From positions 25,749-89,748 of the forward strand of contig CALUJO010000006.1 of assembly GCA_944320965.1 (NCBI GenBank): a DNA stretch of 64,000 bases, in the 5' to 3' direction. The stretch comes from an uncultured Bacteroidaceae bacterium. Its GTDB lineage: Bacteria > Bacteroidota > Bacteroidia > Bacteroidales > Bacteroidaceae. Shown piece after piece: positions 1-8,252 of the stretch (position 1 is the stretch's first letter; each line of letters begins with the position of its first letter). The notes under the pieces were generated by a model. It was not told the DNA's origin and did no database searches. It worked only from the letters and a program-made list of their open reading frames with translations. The position numbers and the translations under genes were made by a program.

Positions 1-14
1 CTGCAGGCAAATAA
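1..14 (+). CDS. possible 3' end of an upstream gene (partial)
   Basis: One frame reads Ala-Gly-Lys-stop (TAA at 12-14), 25 nt before pth. In Bacteroides relatives the gene before pth is usually rplY (ribosomal protein L25), so this may be its last codons. Three codons cannot identify a protein; the call rests on position only. Confidence 0.25.
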
Positions 15-39
15 TAGAAACTAACCCAAAAGACTATTT

Positions 40-603
40 ATGAAATACTTGATTACCGGTTTAGGTAATATCGGTGAAGAGTATCGTGATACACGACATA
101 ATATAGGTTTTAATGTATTGGACGCCTTGGCTAAGGCGTCCAATATTGTTTTTACCGACGGACGTTACGGTGCTACGGCAACACTTTCCATTAAAGGAAG
201 GCAACTGATACTGCTTAAGCCATCAACATACATGAATCTCAGCGGAAACGCTGTAAGATACTATCTGCAGAAAGAAAAGATACCTGTAGAAAATCTTCTT
301 GTTGTTGTCGATGACCTCTCGCTTCCATTCGGAACACTAAGGTTGAAAGGCAAGGGAAGCAACGCCGGACACAACGGACTCAGAAACATTGAAGAACTTC
401 TTGGCACACAACAGTATGCCAGACTGAAATTCGGAATAGGAAACGACTTCCCGAAAGGAGGACAGGTTGATTTTGTTTTGGGCAAATTCCCTGAAGAAGA
501 AATGAAGCTGATGCCCGAAAAACTTGAAAGGGCAGGAGAAATAATAAAGAGTTTCTGCCTTGCCGGACTAAACCTTACAATGAACCAGTTCAACAACAAA
601 TAA
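40..603 (+). CDS. pth: peptidyl-tRNA hydrolase
   Basis: Cytoplasmic enzyme that cleaves the ester bond of peptidyl-tRNA released from stalled ribosomes and so recycles tRNA. The 187-residue length is normal for bacterial Pth. The family residues are in place: GLGN with Asn10, catalytic His20 in TRHNIG, Asn66 in STYMNLSG, Asp91-Asp92 in VVDDL, and Asn112 in GHNGL. The ATG at 40 is the first start and puts the GLGN motif at the usual distance from the N-terminus. The next gene, an S4-domain protein, follows after 4 nt, so the two are probably co-transcribed, a pairing of ribosome-rescue functions. Nothing looks abnormal. Confidence 0.96.
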   Translation: MKYLITGLGNIGEEYRDTRHNIGFNVLDALAKASNIVFTDGRYGATATLSIKGRQLILLKPSTYMNLSGNAVRYYLQKEKIPVENLLVVVDDLSLPFGTLRLKGKGSNAGHNGLRNIEELLGTQQYARLKFGIGNDFPKGGQVDFVLGKFPEEEMKLMPEKLERAGEIIKSFCLAGLNLTMNQFNNK

Positions 604-607
604 TGAT

Positions 608-1042
608 ATGGCTGAAGCAAGAATAGACAAATGGCTGTGGGCGGCACGCATTTTCAAGACAAGAACTATAGCTGCCGATGCATGCAAGAAAGGAAGAGTA
701 ACAATCAACTCGGCACAGGTAAAGGCTTCCAGAATGATAAAGCCGGGAGACGTTATTGAGGTAAGGAAATCACCTATCACCTACTCATTCAAGGTTCTTC
801 AGGCAATAGAAAAGAGAGTCGGAGCAAAGCTGGTAAAGGATGTTCTTGAAGACGTAACTCCGCGCGAACAGTATGAAATTCTTGAACTCAGCAAGATAAG
901 CGGGTTTATTGACAGAGCAAAAGGTACAGGACGCCCGACAAAGAAAGAACGAAGAGACCTTGACAACTTCACCGTTCCCGAATTTTTCGGAGACTTTGAC
1001 TGGGATGACGACGATGATGATGATTTTGAAGAAGAACAATAG
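608..1042 (+). CDS. hslR: S4-domain RNA-binding protein, Hsp15 (HslR) type
   Basis: Residues 1-60 carry an S4 RNA-binding fold (RIDKWLWAARIFKTRTIA, then GRVTINS and KPGDVIEV). In E. coli the homologue Hsp15 binds 50S subunits that carry an obstructed nascent chain, so a neighbour of pth makes sense. The protein has 144 residues. Its C-terminus is very acidic, with a run of seven aspartates followed by FEEEQ, a tail also common on other bacterial Hsp15-like proteins. Start ATG at 608, 4 nt after pth stops; ung starts 27 nt after its stop. RNA binding is well supported, the exact ribosomal role is inferred from the family. Confidence 0.88.
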   Translation: MAEARIDKWLWAARIFKTRTIAADACKKGRVTINSAQVKASRMIKPGDVIEVRKSPITYSFKVLQAIEKRVGAKLVKDVLEDVTPREQYEILELSKISGFIDRAKGTGRPTKKERRDLDNFTVPEFFGDFDWDDDDDDDFEEEQ

Positions 1043-1069
1043 AAACCTATCATTATAACAGAAAAGCAT

Positions 1070-1732
1070 ATGAATGTAAATATTGAAGAATCCTGGAAAG
1101 AGCATCTTCAGGATGAATTTGAAAAGGACTATTTCAAAAATCTGGTAGAGTTTGTGAAACAGGAATACCGCACAACACAGATTTTCCCTCCAGGAAAACT
1201 GATTTTCAATGCATTCAACCTTTGTCCTTTCAACGAAGTGAAAGTCGTAATACTGGGACAAGACCCGTATCACGATGACGGACAGGCAAACGGACTGTGC
1301 TTTTCGGTGAACGACGGTATCCCGTTCCCGCCGTCACTGCAGAACATATTCAAGGAAATCTCTGATGACCTTAACAGACCTGCACCTGCAAGCGGCGATC
1401 TTTCACGCTGGGCAAGACAGGGAGTGTTGCTGCTTAACTCAATACTTACGGTGCGTGCCCACCAGGCAAGTTCGCACAAAGACCACGGCTGGGAGATATT
1501 CACTGACAGGGTAATAAAAGAACTGTCGGAAAACAGGGAAAACATTGTCTTTATGCTTTGGGGCTCTTACGCAAAAAACAAGGGCGCTCAGATTGACAAG
1601 AGCAAGCACCTTGTACTGACATCAGTACATCCTTCTCCACTATCGGTTTACAGAGGATTCTTCGGGTGCAAACATTTCAGCCGCGCAAACGAATACCTCA
1701 AGGCACACAACAAAAAGGAAATAGAGTGGTAA
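1070..1732 (+). CDS. ung: uracil-DNA glycosylase (family 1)
   Basis: Removes uracil from DNA to start base-excision repair. The 220-residue protein has the family-1 water-activating motif GQDPYH at 63-68 with Asp65 as catalytic base, the uracil-binding Phe in LCFSV, and the minor-groove loop HPSPLS beginning at His187. Length and motif spacing match E. coli Ung. It is the last gene of the pth-hslR-ung run and is followed by a strong hairpin terminator at 1791-1824. Confidence 0.96.
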   Translation: MNVNIEESWKEHLQDEFEKDYFKNLVEFVKQEYRTTQIFPPGKLIFNAFNLCPFNEVKVVILGQDPYHDDGQANGLCFSVNDGIPFPPSLQNIFKEISDDLNRPAPASGDLSRWARQGVLLLNSILTVRAHQASSHKDHGWEIFTDRVIKELSENRENIVFMLWGSYAKNKGAQIDKSKHLVLTSVHPSPLSVYRGFFGCKHFSRANEYLKAHNKKEIEW

Positions 1733-1790
1733 AAGCATATTATCGGGTAAAAACTGACAACTGTCCTACCCTACTCCAGACACACATACA

Positions 1791-1824
1791 AAAACGGTTT
1801 CCGCACAAAAGCAGAAACCGTTTT
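1791..1824 (+). terminator. rho-independent terminator after ung
   Basis: A perfect 11-bp stem (AAAACGGTTTC at 1791-1801 with its complement at 1814-1824) closes a 12-nt loop and ends in a T-run. It also reads as a weaker terminator for the convergent gene at 1956-2918. Confidence 0.85.
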
Positions 1825-1833
1825 TATTTATCG

Positions 1834-1936
1834 AAAAATCATTGAATATTTTCACCAAAAACACCGTAGATTTTCACCAAAAACCTTTAAGGTTTTCGGT
1901 CGGAACATTCTATATTTTTGCTGGTTTATGCGCCGA
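1834..1936. repeat. tandem palindromic repeat, family A (22-bp period), locus 1
   Basis: Four units lie between the convergent genes ung and 1956-2918. The conserved TTTTC part of each unit starts at 1849, 1871, 1893 and about 1915, exactly 22 bp apart. The unit at 1880-1896 is a perfect palindrome, AAAACCTT-T-AAGGTTTT; the other units are degenerate. The same unit and period recur at about 14.45, 34.55 and 58.74 kb. Confidence 0.8.
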
Positions 1937-1955
1937 CATTTTTTTAAGCCATTAG

Positions 1956-2918
1956 CTAAAACAGATTGACGCCAAGTCCGATATTAAAACCAACCCAGCC
2001 ATTAGTCGAATACTTGTCGCCTACAGATTCAAAAACAGAAATCTCCGGGAACGGCAATTCAGCAGGATTTTCCTTATCCTTAACCATCAAATTAAATGAA
2101 GGACCGAAATGCACAGAAAAGCGTTTGTTCAACTTTACGTCAAGCATCAGACGGAACTGCGGATTCATACGCATTTCGGTTGTAAAATTACCACCCGAGG
2201 TCAGCGAATTGACCAATGCCTCAAAATAGCATCCCAACCCTCTCTTAAACCTGAATCCGGAGCCGAAACCAATACCGGTAGAATATTCCAACGGAGAAGA
2301 AACATAAACCAGTCCGCCCGAAAATATTGTATAGAAATTGTCCTTTCCCAATCGGAAGTCGACAGAAGTATTCACAAAATCGGAGAAAGACAAAGCCAGA
2401 TCCATCTTGCCGTTTTTCCTTACGATGTTTATCAGTCCAAGCGAAACTCCGCAATCGCTTTCCTCAACAATATTGACAAGACCAATCTGAACACCACGCA
2501 AGTTTCGGGCAACATTCAATATTCCACCAATCTGCACACCACGGACATTCTGAGACCTGTTCATTATTCCGCCCAACTGAAGGAATGATGTACCTGTATT
2601 GCCATAATTGAACAGTCCGGACACCTGAAACGTTCTGTCAAGACATCCGCTGTACGAAAAAAGACCTGCAACAGATACCCCCGAAGTATGATGCCTGTTC
2701 ACATTATAAAAGCCACCAAGTTCAAAATACTCGTTTGCATAACTGCAGCCTCCAAGCAGATTCAGCGAAACTGCATTTACCGTATTCATTGCATCCATCC
2801 CGTTCGTACTGACAGGCGTTACAAAACCAAAATTAAAAGCTCTTCGCTTGATATCACCGCCATAGGCAACTTCCGAAAACAAACACAGAAACAATGCTGC
2901 AAAATAAAAAATCCTCAT
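1956..2918 (-). CDS. exported surface-repeat protein (LA_2272-type repeats)
   Basis: 320 residues beginning with a signal peptide (about 1-20, hydrophobic FYFAALFLCLFSEVAYG). The middle (about 110-175) holds repeated Gly-Val-Gln-Ile-Gly-Gly-x-x-Asn units such as RGVQIGGILNVA and RGVQIGLVNI. This pattern is typical of the LA_2272 surface-repeat family in Leptospira and Bacteroidetes, for which no biochemical function is established. The C-terminal part is Gly- and aromatic-rich and alternates polar and hydrophobic residues, which suggests a beta-barrel. A TAnnTTTG box on the minus strand lies at 2950-2957. The LytTR regulator gene is directly upstream on the same strand, so this may be its target (inference). 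Confidence 0.72.
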   Translation of the reverse strand: MRIFYFAALFLCLFSEVAYGGDIKRRAFNFGFVTPVSTNGMDAMNTVNAVSLNLLGGCSYANEYFELGGFYNVNRHHTSGVSVAGLFSYSGCLDRTFQVSGLFNYGNTGTSFLQLGGIMNRSQNVRGVQIGGILNVARNLRGVQIGLVNIVEESDCGVSLGLINIVRKNGKMDLALSFSDFVNTSVDFRLGKDNFYTIFSGGLVYVSSPLEYSTGIGFGSGFRFKRGLGCYFEALVNSLTSGGNFTTEMRMNPQFRLMLDVKLNKRFSVHFGPSFNLMVKDKENPAELPFPEISVFESVGDKYSTNGWVGFNIGLGVNLF

Positions 2919-2949
2919 ATCCTATATTATTTAAAAACTTATTTTGCGG

Positions 2950-2957
2950 CAAAAGTA
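2950..2957 (-). promoter_or_regulatory. -7 box (TACTTTTG) for the surface-repeat gene
   Basis: Reads TACTTTTG on the minus strand, 31 nt before the ATG at 2918, and fits the Bacteroidetes TAnnTTTG box. No clear TTTG box was seen at the usual distance upstream. Confidence 0.5.
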
Positions 2958-3036
2958 ATACCAGGGCAAAAGTTCCGGAAGAAGTATCTGATGAACAGAA
3001 GATATCAGACGATGAAATTAAATATCTTCGGCATGA

Positions 3037-3762
3037 CTATCTGTCAAGCCACTCAAGAAAAGCATTTACCCTAACACGGCTTATGATGATACAGAAATCA
3101 TTTCCCGGAGTGAGACAGACTTTCAAACGGCTATTGAAGTATCTGGATACCGATGATATAGCCCAAACTGATGATATGCAGCCTCTTGACAGGCGGAAAA
3201 AGCATGAAGGGTCCAGTTTGCATTCAAGACTTTCAAGCGTGTGCTCTATTATATGCCTCTTTCCGCTTCTTGAAACCATAAATGTAACGCCGTCTTCTGA
3301 ATAGAAATATGCCACATCATTTATATCCGTAAAGACAATAGAGTCGCCGATACGTGCCATAACGCGACTTTTGTATCTGACAGTATCATTGCTTTTATTC
3401 CTCAAATTAAGCAGCGTATTCAATTTGTTTACCGATGATACCAGTTCGGATTCGGATACCGGCTTCAGAAGATACCCCACCCCCGAAGTTCTGAATGCCT
3501 CGATTGCATATTCATCATAGGCGGTTGTATAGATTATTGGTATATCAACCTTAACACGGTCAAGGATATCAAAGCATGAACCGTCCGACAGATGTATGTC
3601 CATAAAGACTACATCGGCGGTATTTCCGGCAGCAAACCAGGCAACACTTTCTTCAACCGACACAAGCGTCCCAATTATTTCCACACCGGAAAAGTTCTTT
3701 TTAAGCAAACGTATCAGTTCTTCCTGGGCAAGTAATTCGTCCTCTACAATAAGTATCTTCAT
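3037..3762 (-). CDS. LytTR-family response regulator
   Basis: 241 residues: an N-terminal receiver domain (1-115) and a C-terminal LytTR DNA-binding domain (about 140-235). The receiver has the acidic pair at 8-9, the phospho-acceptor Asp55 in VVFMDIHL, Thr79/Thr80 in IIYTTAY and Lys100 in LLKPV. LytTR regulators bind direct repeats upstream of their targets, often envelope or secreted-protein genes. Its ATG overlaps the stop of the kinase gene by 4 bp, so the two are translationally coupled. The partner kinase is clear; the regulon is unknown, but the surface-repeat gene directly downstream is an obvious candidate. Confidence 0.9.
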   Translation of the reverse strand: MKILIVEDELLAQEELIRLLKKNFSGVEIIGTLVSVEESVAWFAAGNTADVVFMDIHLSDGSCFDILDRVKVDIPIIYTTAYDEYAIEAFRTSGVGYLLKPVSESELVSSVNKLNTLLNLRNKSNDTVRYKSRVMARIGDSIVFTDINDVAYFYSEDGVTFMVSRSGKRHIIEHTLESLECKLDPSCFFRLSRGCISSVWAISSVSRYFNSRLKVCLTPGNDFCIIISRVRVNAFLEWLDR

Positions 3763-4769
3763 AACAGCGGCAATTTTATGACAAACTGTTTTTCATTATT
3801 CATCACTTCTATTTCCCTTTCAGACAAAAGCAAATATCTTTTCTTCAGATTGGAAAGACCTATACCCATTCCGGGAAGCGATGAGCCTATCCTTGATTTT
3901 ATATTGTTTGAAACCGTCAGATAACGGCTGTCACTTGAAATATCTATCGAAAGTGGCGATGCTACAGAAACAACATTGTGCTTGACAGCGTTCTCAATCA
4001 GCACCTGAATTGACATAGGCGGCAGTTTCTTACAGTAATCTTCCTCCCGTATGTTCTTGTTTACCTTTAGCCCGTCACCGAAACGCATGTGAAGTATCTC
4101 CAGATAATTGTCAATAAAAACACTTTCGTTTTCCAATGTAACAAGCTCGCATAAATCGTTTGAAAGCACATATCTGTAAACATCCGACAGTTTCCGCGTA
4201 TAGGATGCGGCGATATCCTGATCCTTGTATATCAGCGAGACAAGAGTATTAAGGCTGTTGAACAAGAAGTGCGGGTTCATCTGTCCCTTGAGCTGCATGT
4301 ACTGTATCTTCATATTTTCGCTGCTTAGCTTTCTGTTTTGGTTGAAAACCACAAAGAACTCTATCATTGCCACCGCAAACAGGTTGAAAAGCGTACCGGC
4401 TATCACGTCACGGAAATAACCGAAAGAAACAAGATATTGCATGAAACTCTTATTGTTTATGAAAGGAGCATTTCCAAACCCAACGAAGAAAGCTGCGATA
4501 ACTATAATTGACGAAAGTTCGACAATAATCCTTACGAACAAATGGGATGACAGATACTTGCTCCGGTGAATGCGCAAAACAACAAAACAATCAACCAAAG
4601 CAATGATAAAAGTGAATACCAGCGAAATAAGGAAATTATACATAAACTTGCCAATTTCAATCCCTTCTGCCGATACCAGCGTATAAATCAGATACTGGAA
4701 AAGAAGCAGAAAGGCGAAAAGGCAGACAAAGACCGGCAATATATAATTGTACTTCAATATCTTCTTCAT
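3759..4769 (-). CDS. LytS/YehU-type sensor histidine kinase
   Basis: 336-residue membrane kinase. Residues 1-145 hold about four hydrophobic segments, with no recognisable extracellular sensor domain. The His_kinase domain follows, with the phospho-acceptor His167 inside NPHFLFNSLN (165-174). An ATP-binding N-box lies around Asn260 (LIENAVKHN) and a G-box GMGIGLSNL is at 300-308. This architecture normally pairs with LytTR regulators, as here. The signal sensed cannot be read from the sequence. Confidence 0.9.
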   Translation of the reverse strand: MKKILKYNYILPVFVCLFAFLLLFQYLIYTLVSAEGIEIGKFMYNFLISLVFTFIIALVDCFVVLRIHRSKYLSSHLFVRIIVELSSIIVIAAFFVGFGNAPFINNKSFMQYLVSFGYFRDVIAGTLFNLFAVAMIEFFVVFNQNRKLSSENMKIQYMQLKGQMNPHFLFNSLNTLVSLIYKDQDIAASYTRKLSDVYRYVLSNDLCELVTLENESVFIDNYLEILHMRFGDGLKVNKNIREEDYCKKLPPMSIQVLIENAVKHNVVSVASPLSIDISSDSRYLTVSNNIKSRIGSSLPGMGIGLSNLKKRYLLLSEREIEVMNNEKQFVIKLPLL

Positions 4770-4865
4770 AGTTTTTTATATAAAGGTAAGAAAAAAGAAA
4801 TTACAGGTACAATAAAAAACTGCGAACTTAAGAAAACAGCCAATGAAATCAAGAAAAGCAATGTC

Positions 4866-7613
4866 CTAATACCACACGATATTTGAATTGCGGGCATTGC
4901 GCTTTTCCCATTTCAAGTCCTGCAAAAGACTTGAATTGGCCCTGATTGTAAAGTAATAGGAGTTGAAGTATCCCAACTGAACACTTGCTGACATTGACCA
5001 GCAGTGCAAATCACGGGCGATGTTAAGTGAAGTCTGCGCCAGCTTCTTTGCCTCAAAATCGTATGAAGTCGACATGTTAAGACTCCAGTTGTTGGCAATC
5101 TTTATGTTACCGCTTCCCGACAGGTTATGTATAAGTTTGAAAGGATACCTCATGTTCTTTGTATTGATAGGCTTGCTTCTGTCCTCAGACATTGAACATG
5201 AATAGCTGACAGTAAACGACCATGGTATTTTAATCTTCATATATCCGTCATTGTCAAGTTTTGCATCTTCCTTCTTCTTGCCATTCTGGTTCTGGTCAAG
5301 TGAATTCAAAGCCTCAACACCTTTTTGCTTGTCCTGCTCGGCTTTCTTCTTTGCCTCTTCCTCCTTGTCCTTACCAAACCACTTGTTCCATGTATTGTTA
5401 TCGAACGTATATGAGAATGAACGGCTTATTCCGCCAAATCGTCCGAAACGTCCGTACGACCATTCTGTTCTGTCGCCGGTAACAACATTACCGTTCTTGT
5501 CAAACTCATAGGCATAAGTATAGAATGTCGAACTAACATTCAACGTAAAGTTCTTCCACAATTTAAGCCTTATGCTCATATTCATGTCGCTCCAGCGCTT
5601 TGTCGGTATGTTATACGAAAGGCCTGTTGTGAAATCATCAATAAGACTTATCAGACGGACTCCGGTTGAATCCTTGTCCGACTTCACTTTCATTTCAATA
5701 TTGTTTGAAACACTGAAGTTAATATTTCCCTGTTTACCGGTCGGAGCAGAGCCGAACAAACCGTGTTCATACTTGTTGTAAGTGGTTGTTATTGTCTCTC
5801 CATACTCGTCAATATAGCTGTATGTTCCGTAGAATCCGTACCTTTCCTTTCCGAAGTCCGGTGCGGCACTGAAACTTACATTAGGAGTAAAGACGTGACG
5901 TATAGCCTCAATCTTGTCGCCGAATATGGCTTTTATCGGTTTATAGAAACCATAAAGTTTGGTATTAAGCCCGATACTGAAGTTATAGTTATAAACTCGG
6001 TTGAATCCATACACGGTATCACGAACTTCTTCCTGGCGCGTATTGTCCCAGTTTCTTTCAATCTTGCTGCTGTACCATCTTTCATTATATGTAAATGACG
6101 GTGTAACATTCAGATACTTGAACAGCTGGAATGTTGCACTTATAGGAATATTGTGGCTAACACCGTTGCGCCAGTCCTTCATCAGATTGGACTTGAACAG
6201 TTTGTCTTCCCTGGTTGTTATGGTATTCCTTATCTGTCCTGTATAGCCTACAGAAATCTTTTCATACCATCTTTCCTTTCCTGACGCGTTTTTCCTCTTG
6301 AACGGATAAATACGTCTAAGACTTATAGTCAAGTCAGGCAAAGTCAAGGCAATAGATGAGTCCCTTGTATTCTGTGACAGGTTGAATGAACTTGAAATTG
6401 TCAGCTTCTGATTCGGTGTAGTGTATGAATAACTTATACTTGATGTCTTTGTATTCTGAGAATACAGCTGAGAGTTATACTGGCTCTCGGTATTGTTTCT
6501 GTCATAACTGCTTGTAGAGAAGTTTACACTTGCCGAGAATGTACTGTAAGGATTTGCCTTAGCGTCCTGACGGTGTGACCAGTTCAGACGGAAATCTTTT
6601 GAAACAGAATAGTCGGGCATATTCTTTTCTCCCAGAATAGTATTCTGGTAATGCATGTCAATATTTCCGGAAAATTTGTATCGCTTTACATAGTTTGTGT
6701 TAAGTCCCAGTGCCCATGAACCTTTAGTATAGATATCTCCGGTAATTTTCATGTCCATCTTGTCACTTATGGCAAAATAATATCCTCCATCCTTTAGGAA
6801 ATATCCTTTCTGAAGCTCATCTCCGAACGACGGCATTATGATACCCGAAGAATAACTGTCCGTGAACGGGAAGAAACCGAAAGGTATTGCAAGCGGAAGC
6901 GGAACATCTTCCACAACCATATAAGCCGGACCAAACACAACATTCTTCTTTGGACGGACCTTTGCCTTTGTCAGCTGAAGGTAAAAATGCGGATGCTCGT
7001 GATTGTCACAAGTAGTATATCTGCCCGATTCCATGAACAAATCATCATTTGCGTCCTTCTTTGTATTCTGGCTTGTCAGATATCCTTCTCCCTGTTGAGT
7101 GGTAACATTTGTGATAAATCCTTTCTTCGACTTGAAATTATAGTTCATGGTCTCGGATTCATAAGGTTCTGCTCCGTCTGTGAACACCGGCTTTCCTTCA
7201 ATTGTTCCCAATGAATCCTTCACACCTTCGGCGAAAACCGTACTGCTGTCAATATTCATTTTTATAACAGCCGCCTCGAGCTGTATGTCCTGATAGTTCA
7301 CTTTTGCCTTACCATACAGATACGCAAAGCCGCTCCTTGTATATACTATGGAGTCTGAAGCCTCATAAATCACAGGAGCATCTATCGCCTGTTTCTTTTC
7401 TTTTGGCAAGGAATCTGAAGCAACTGTATCATTCAAAAAAGAAACCGAATCGCCCAAAGACAAGGAATCAGCCCTCAGGGAGTCGGCAAATGACATATTG
7501 AAACGGTTTGTAAAACGGTGTACAGCACCATTCACACTCTGACTGACAGTCATAATTATGGCTGTCAGAAAAAGTATAAATACGGTATATGATATATAAT
7601 TATTAGTCTTCAA
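4866..7613 (-). CDS. lptD: LptD-like LPS-assembly outer-membrane protein
   Basis: About 915 residues. After an N-terminal signal segment (KTNNYISYTVFILFLTAII) come an OstA/LptA-like beta-jellyroll region (about 75-260, including IVYTRSGFAYLYGKAKVNYQ and the plug-like MVVEDVPLPLAIPFGFFPF) and a long barrel of alternating, aromatic-ended strands ending in WY. LptD with LptE inserts lipopolysaccharide or lipooligosaccharide into the outer leaflet. The longest open frame starts with TTG at 7640, but that codon lies inside a good TACCTTTG promoter box (7638-7645), so it cannot be in the transcript. The TTG at 7613 gives a normal signal peptide beginning Met-Lys and is preferred. An internal ATG at 7550 would lose the signal. 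A second LPS-transport gene, lptE, lies at 56.9 kb. Confidence 0.85.
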   Translation of the reverse strand: MKTNNYISYTVFILFLTAIIMTVSQSVNGAVHRFTNRFNMSFADSLRADSLSLGDSVSFLNDTVASDSLPKEKKQAIDAPVIYEASDSIVYTRSGFAYLYGKAKVNYQDIQLEAAVIKMNIDSSTVFAEGVKDSLGTIEGKPVFTDGAEPYESETMNYNFKSKKGFITNVTTQQGEGYLTSQNTKKDANDDLFMESGRYTTCDNHEHPHFYLQLTKAKVRPKKNVVFGPAYMVVEDVPLPLAIPFGFFPFTDSYSSGIIMPSFGDELQKGYFLKDGGYYFAISDKMDMKITGDIYTKGSWALGLNTNYVKRYKFSGNIDMHYQNTILGEKNMPDYSVSKDFRLNWSHRQDAKANPYSTFSASVNFSTSSYDRNNTESQYNSQLYSQNTKTSSISYSYTTPNQKLTISSSFNLSQNTRDSSIALTLPDLTISLRRIYPFKRKNASGKERWYEKISVGYTGQIRNTITTREDKLFKSNLMKDWRNGVSHNIPISATFQLFKYLNVTPSFTYNERWYSSKIERNWDNTRQEEVRDTVYGFNRVYNYNFSIGLNTKLYGFYKPIKAIFGDKIEAIRHVFTPNVSFSAAPDFGKERYGFYGTYSYIDEYGETITTTYNKYEHGLFGSAPTGKQGNINFSVSNNIEMKVKSDKDSTGVRLISLIDDFTTGLSYNIPTKRWSDMNMSIRLKLWKNFTLNVSSTFYTYAYEFDKNGNVVTGDRTEWSYGRFGRFGGISRSFSYTFDNNTWNKWFGKDKEEEAKKKAEQDKQKGVEALNSLDQNQNGKKKEDAKLDNDGYMKIKIPWSFTVSYSCSMSEDRSKPINTKNMRYPFKLIHNLSGSGNIKIANNWSLNMSTSYDFEAKKLAQTSLNIARDLHCWSMSASVQLGYFNSYYFTIRANSSLLQDLKWEKRNARNSNIVWY

Positions 7614-7637
7614 ACTGTCGTTCTGTATTATAGAGCG

Positions 7638-7645
7638 CAAAGGTA
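7638..7645 (-). promoter_or_regulatory. -7 box (TACCTTTG) of the LptD-like gene
   Basis: On the minus strand this reads TACCTTTG, matching TAnnTTTG. It overlaps the farthest upstream candidate start codon of the LptD-like frame and so decides against that start. Confidence 0.55.
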
Positions 7646-7695
7646 AACATAAATTATTAAATAAACATCCTGTTACCCCATTTTAATATTCCAAA

Positions 7696-8232
7696 CTACA
7701 AAAGGACATCACACCAGTGTTTGAATCTGATTACTCCTTCTTCACCATACTTTGAAAGGCTCTTTATAGCACGGTCAACCGTTTTCTCCTTATCAAGTGA
7801 TGTCTTTGAAAAGAATTTGTCGGCAAAACAGATAACAATCTGCTCGTTTGTGACCGGAAGCATGTCTCTGTGAGGTACAGGCAAGTTCTGTTCTATAATA
7901 GACTGCAGGGAAAGACCGGCGCCGGTATGCCTTTCGCAGACAAGGGCATGCCTGTCATATCCAAGCGAAGACAGAAGTTCCGAACCAAGATATCCGTGAC
8001 ATATATACGGATGACTGCCGTAACAATGTATTGATGGCGCATCTGTCATGAAAATGCCTATGTCGTGAAGCATAGCAGCCTCCTCAAGAAATTCCTTGTC
8101 TAACATTAGTTCCGGATGCCTTTCGGCTATGCTCAACGCCTTGTCAGCTACCGAACGGCTGTGAACCAGCAAAATTTCCTTCAACTTCTCGTTGTCGGAA
8201 TAATATCTGTCAATAATATCCAATACATCCAT
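7696..8232 (-). CDS. HD-domain phosphohydrolase
   Basis: 178-residue soluble protein with the HD metal-binding set: an early His in LLVHSRSVADKA, the HD dyad in AAMLHDIG, His in CHGYLGSELL, and ADKFFSKT near the end. Members of this group hydrolyse phosphate esters of nucleotides or similar substrates; the substrate here is unknown. It lies 20 nt after the glycosyltransferase gene at 8253 and 55 nt before the LptD promoter. It may be co-transcribed with the glycosyltransferases, but this pairing with a GT2 enzyme gives no functional clue. Confidence 0.8.
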   Translation of the reverse strand: MDVLDIIDRYYSDNEKLKEILLVHSRSVADKALSIAERHPELMLDKEFLEEAAMLHDIGIFMTDAPSIHCYGSHPYICHGYLGSELLSSLGYDRHALVCERHTGAGLSLQSIIEQNLPVPHRDMLPVTNEQIVICFADKFFSKTSLDKEKTVDRAIKSLSKYGEEGVIRFKHWCDVLL

Positions 8233-8252
8233 AATATATAAATTTCAGTATT

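Noticed and set aside
785..1273. Antisense open frame over the Hsp15-like gene and its acidic tail
   Set aside because: It exists only because of the codon choice of the real genes on the plus strand; it has no motif or promoter.
1834..1936. Possible CRISPR array because of regularly spaced repeats
   Set aside because: Units are contiguous, palindromic and degenerate, with no unique spacers and no cas genes near any of the six loci.
2109..2588. Plus-strand open frames inside the surface-repeat gene
   Set aside because: They are shadows of the minus-strand gene, which has a signal peptide, repeats and a promoter box.
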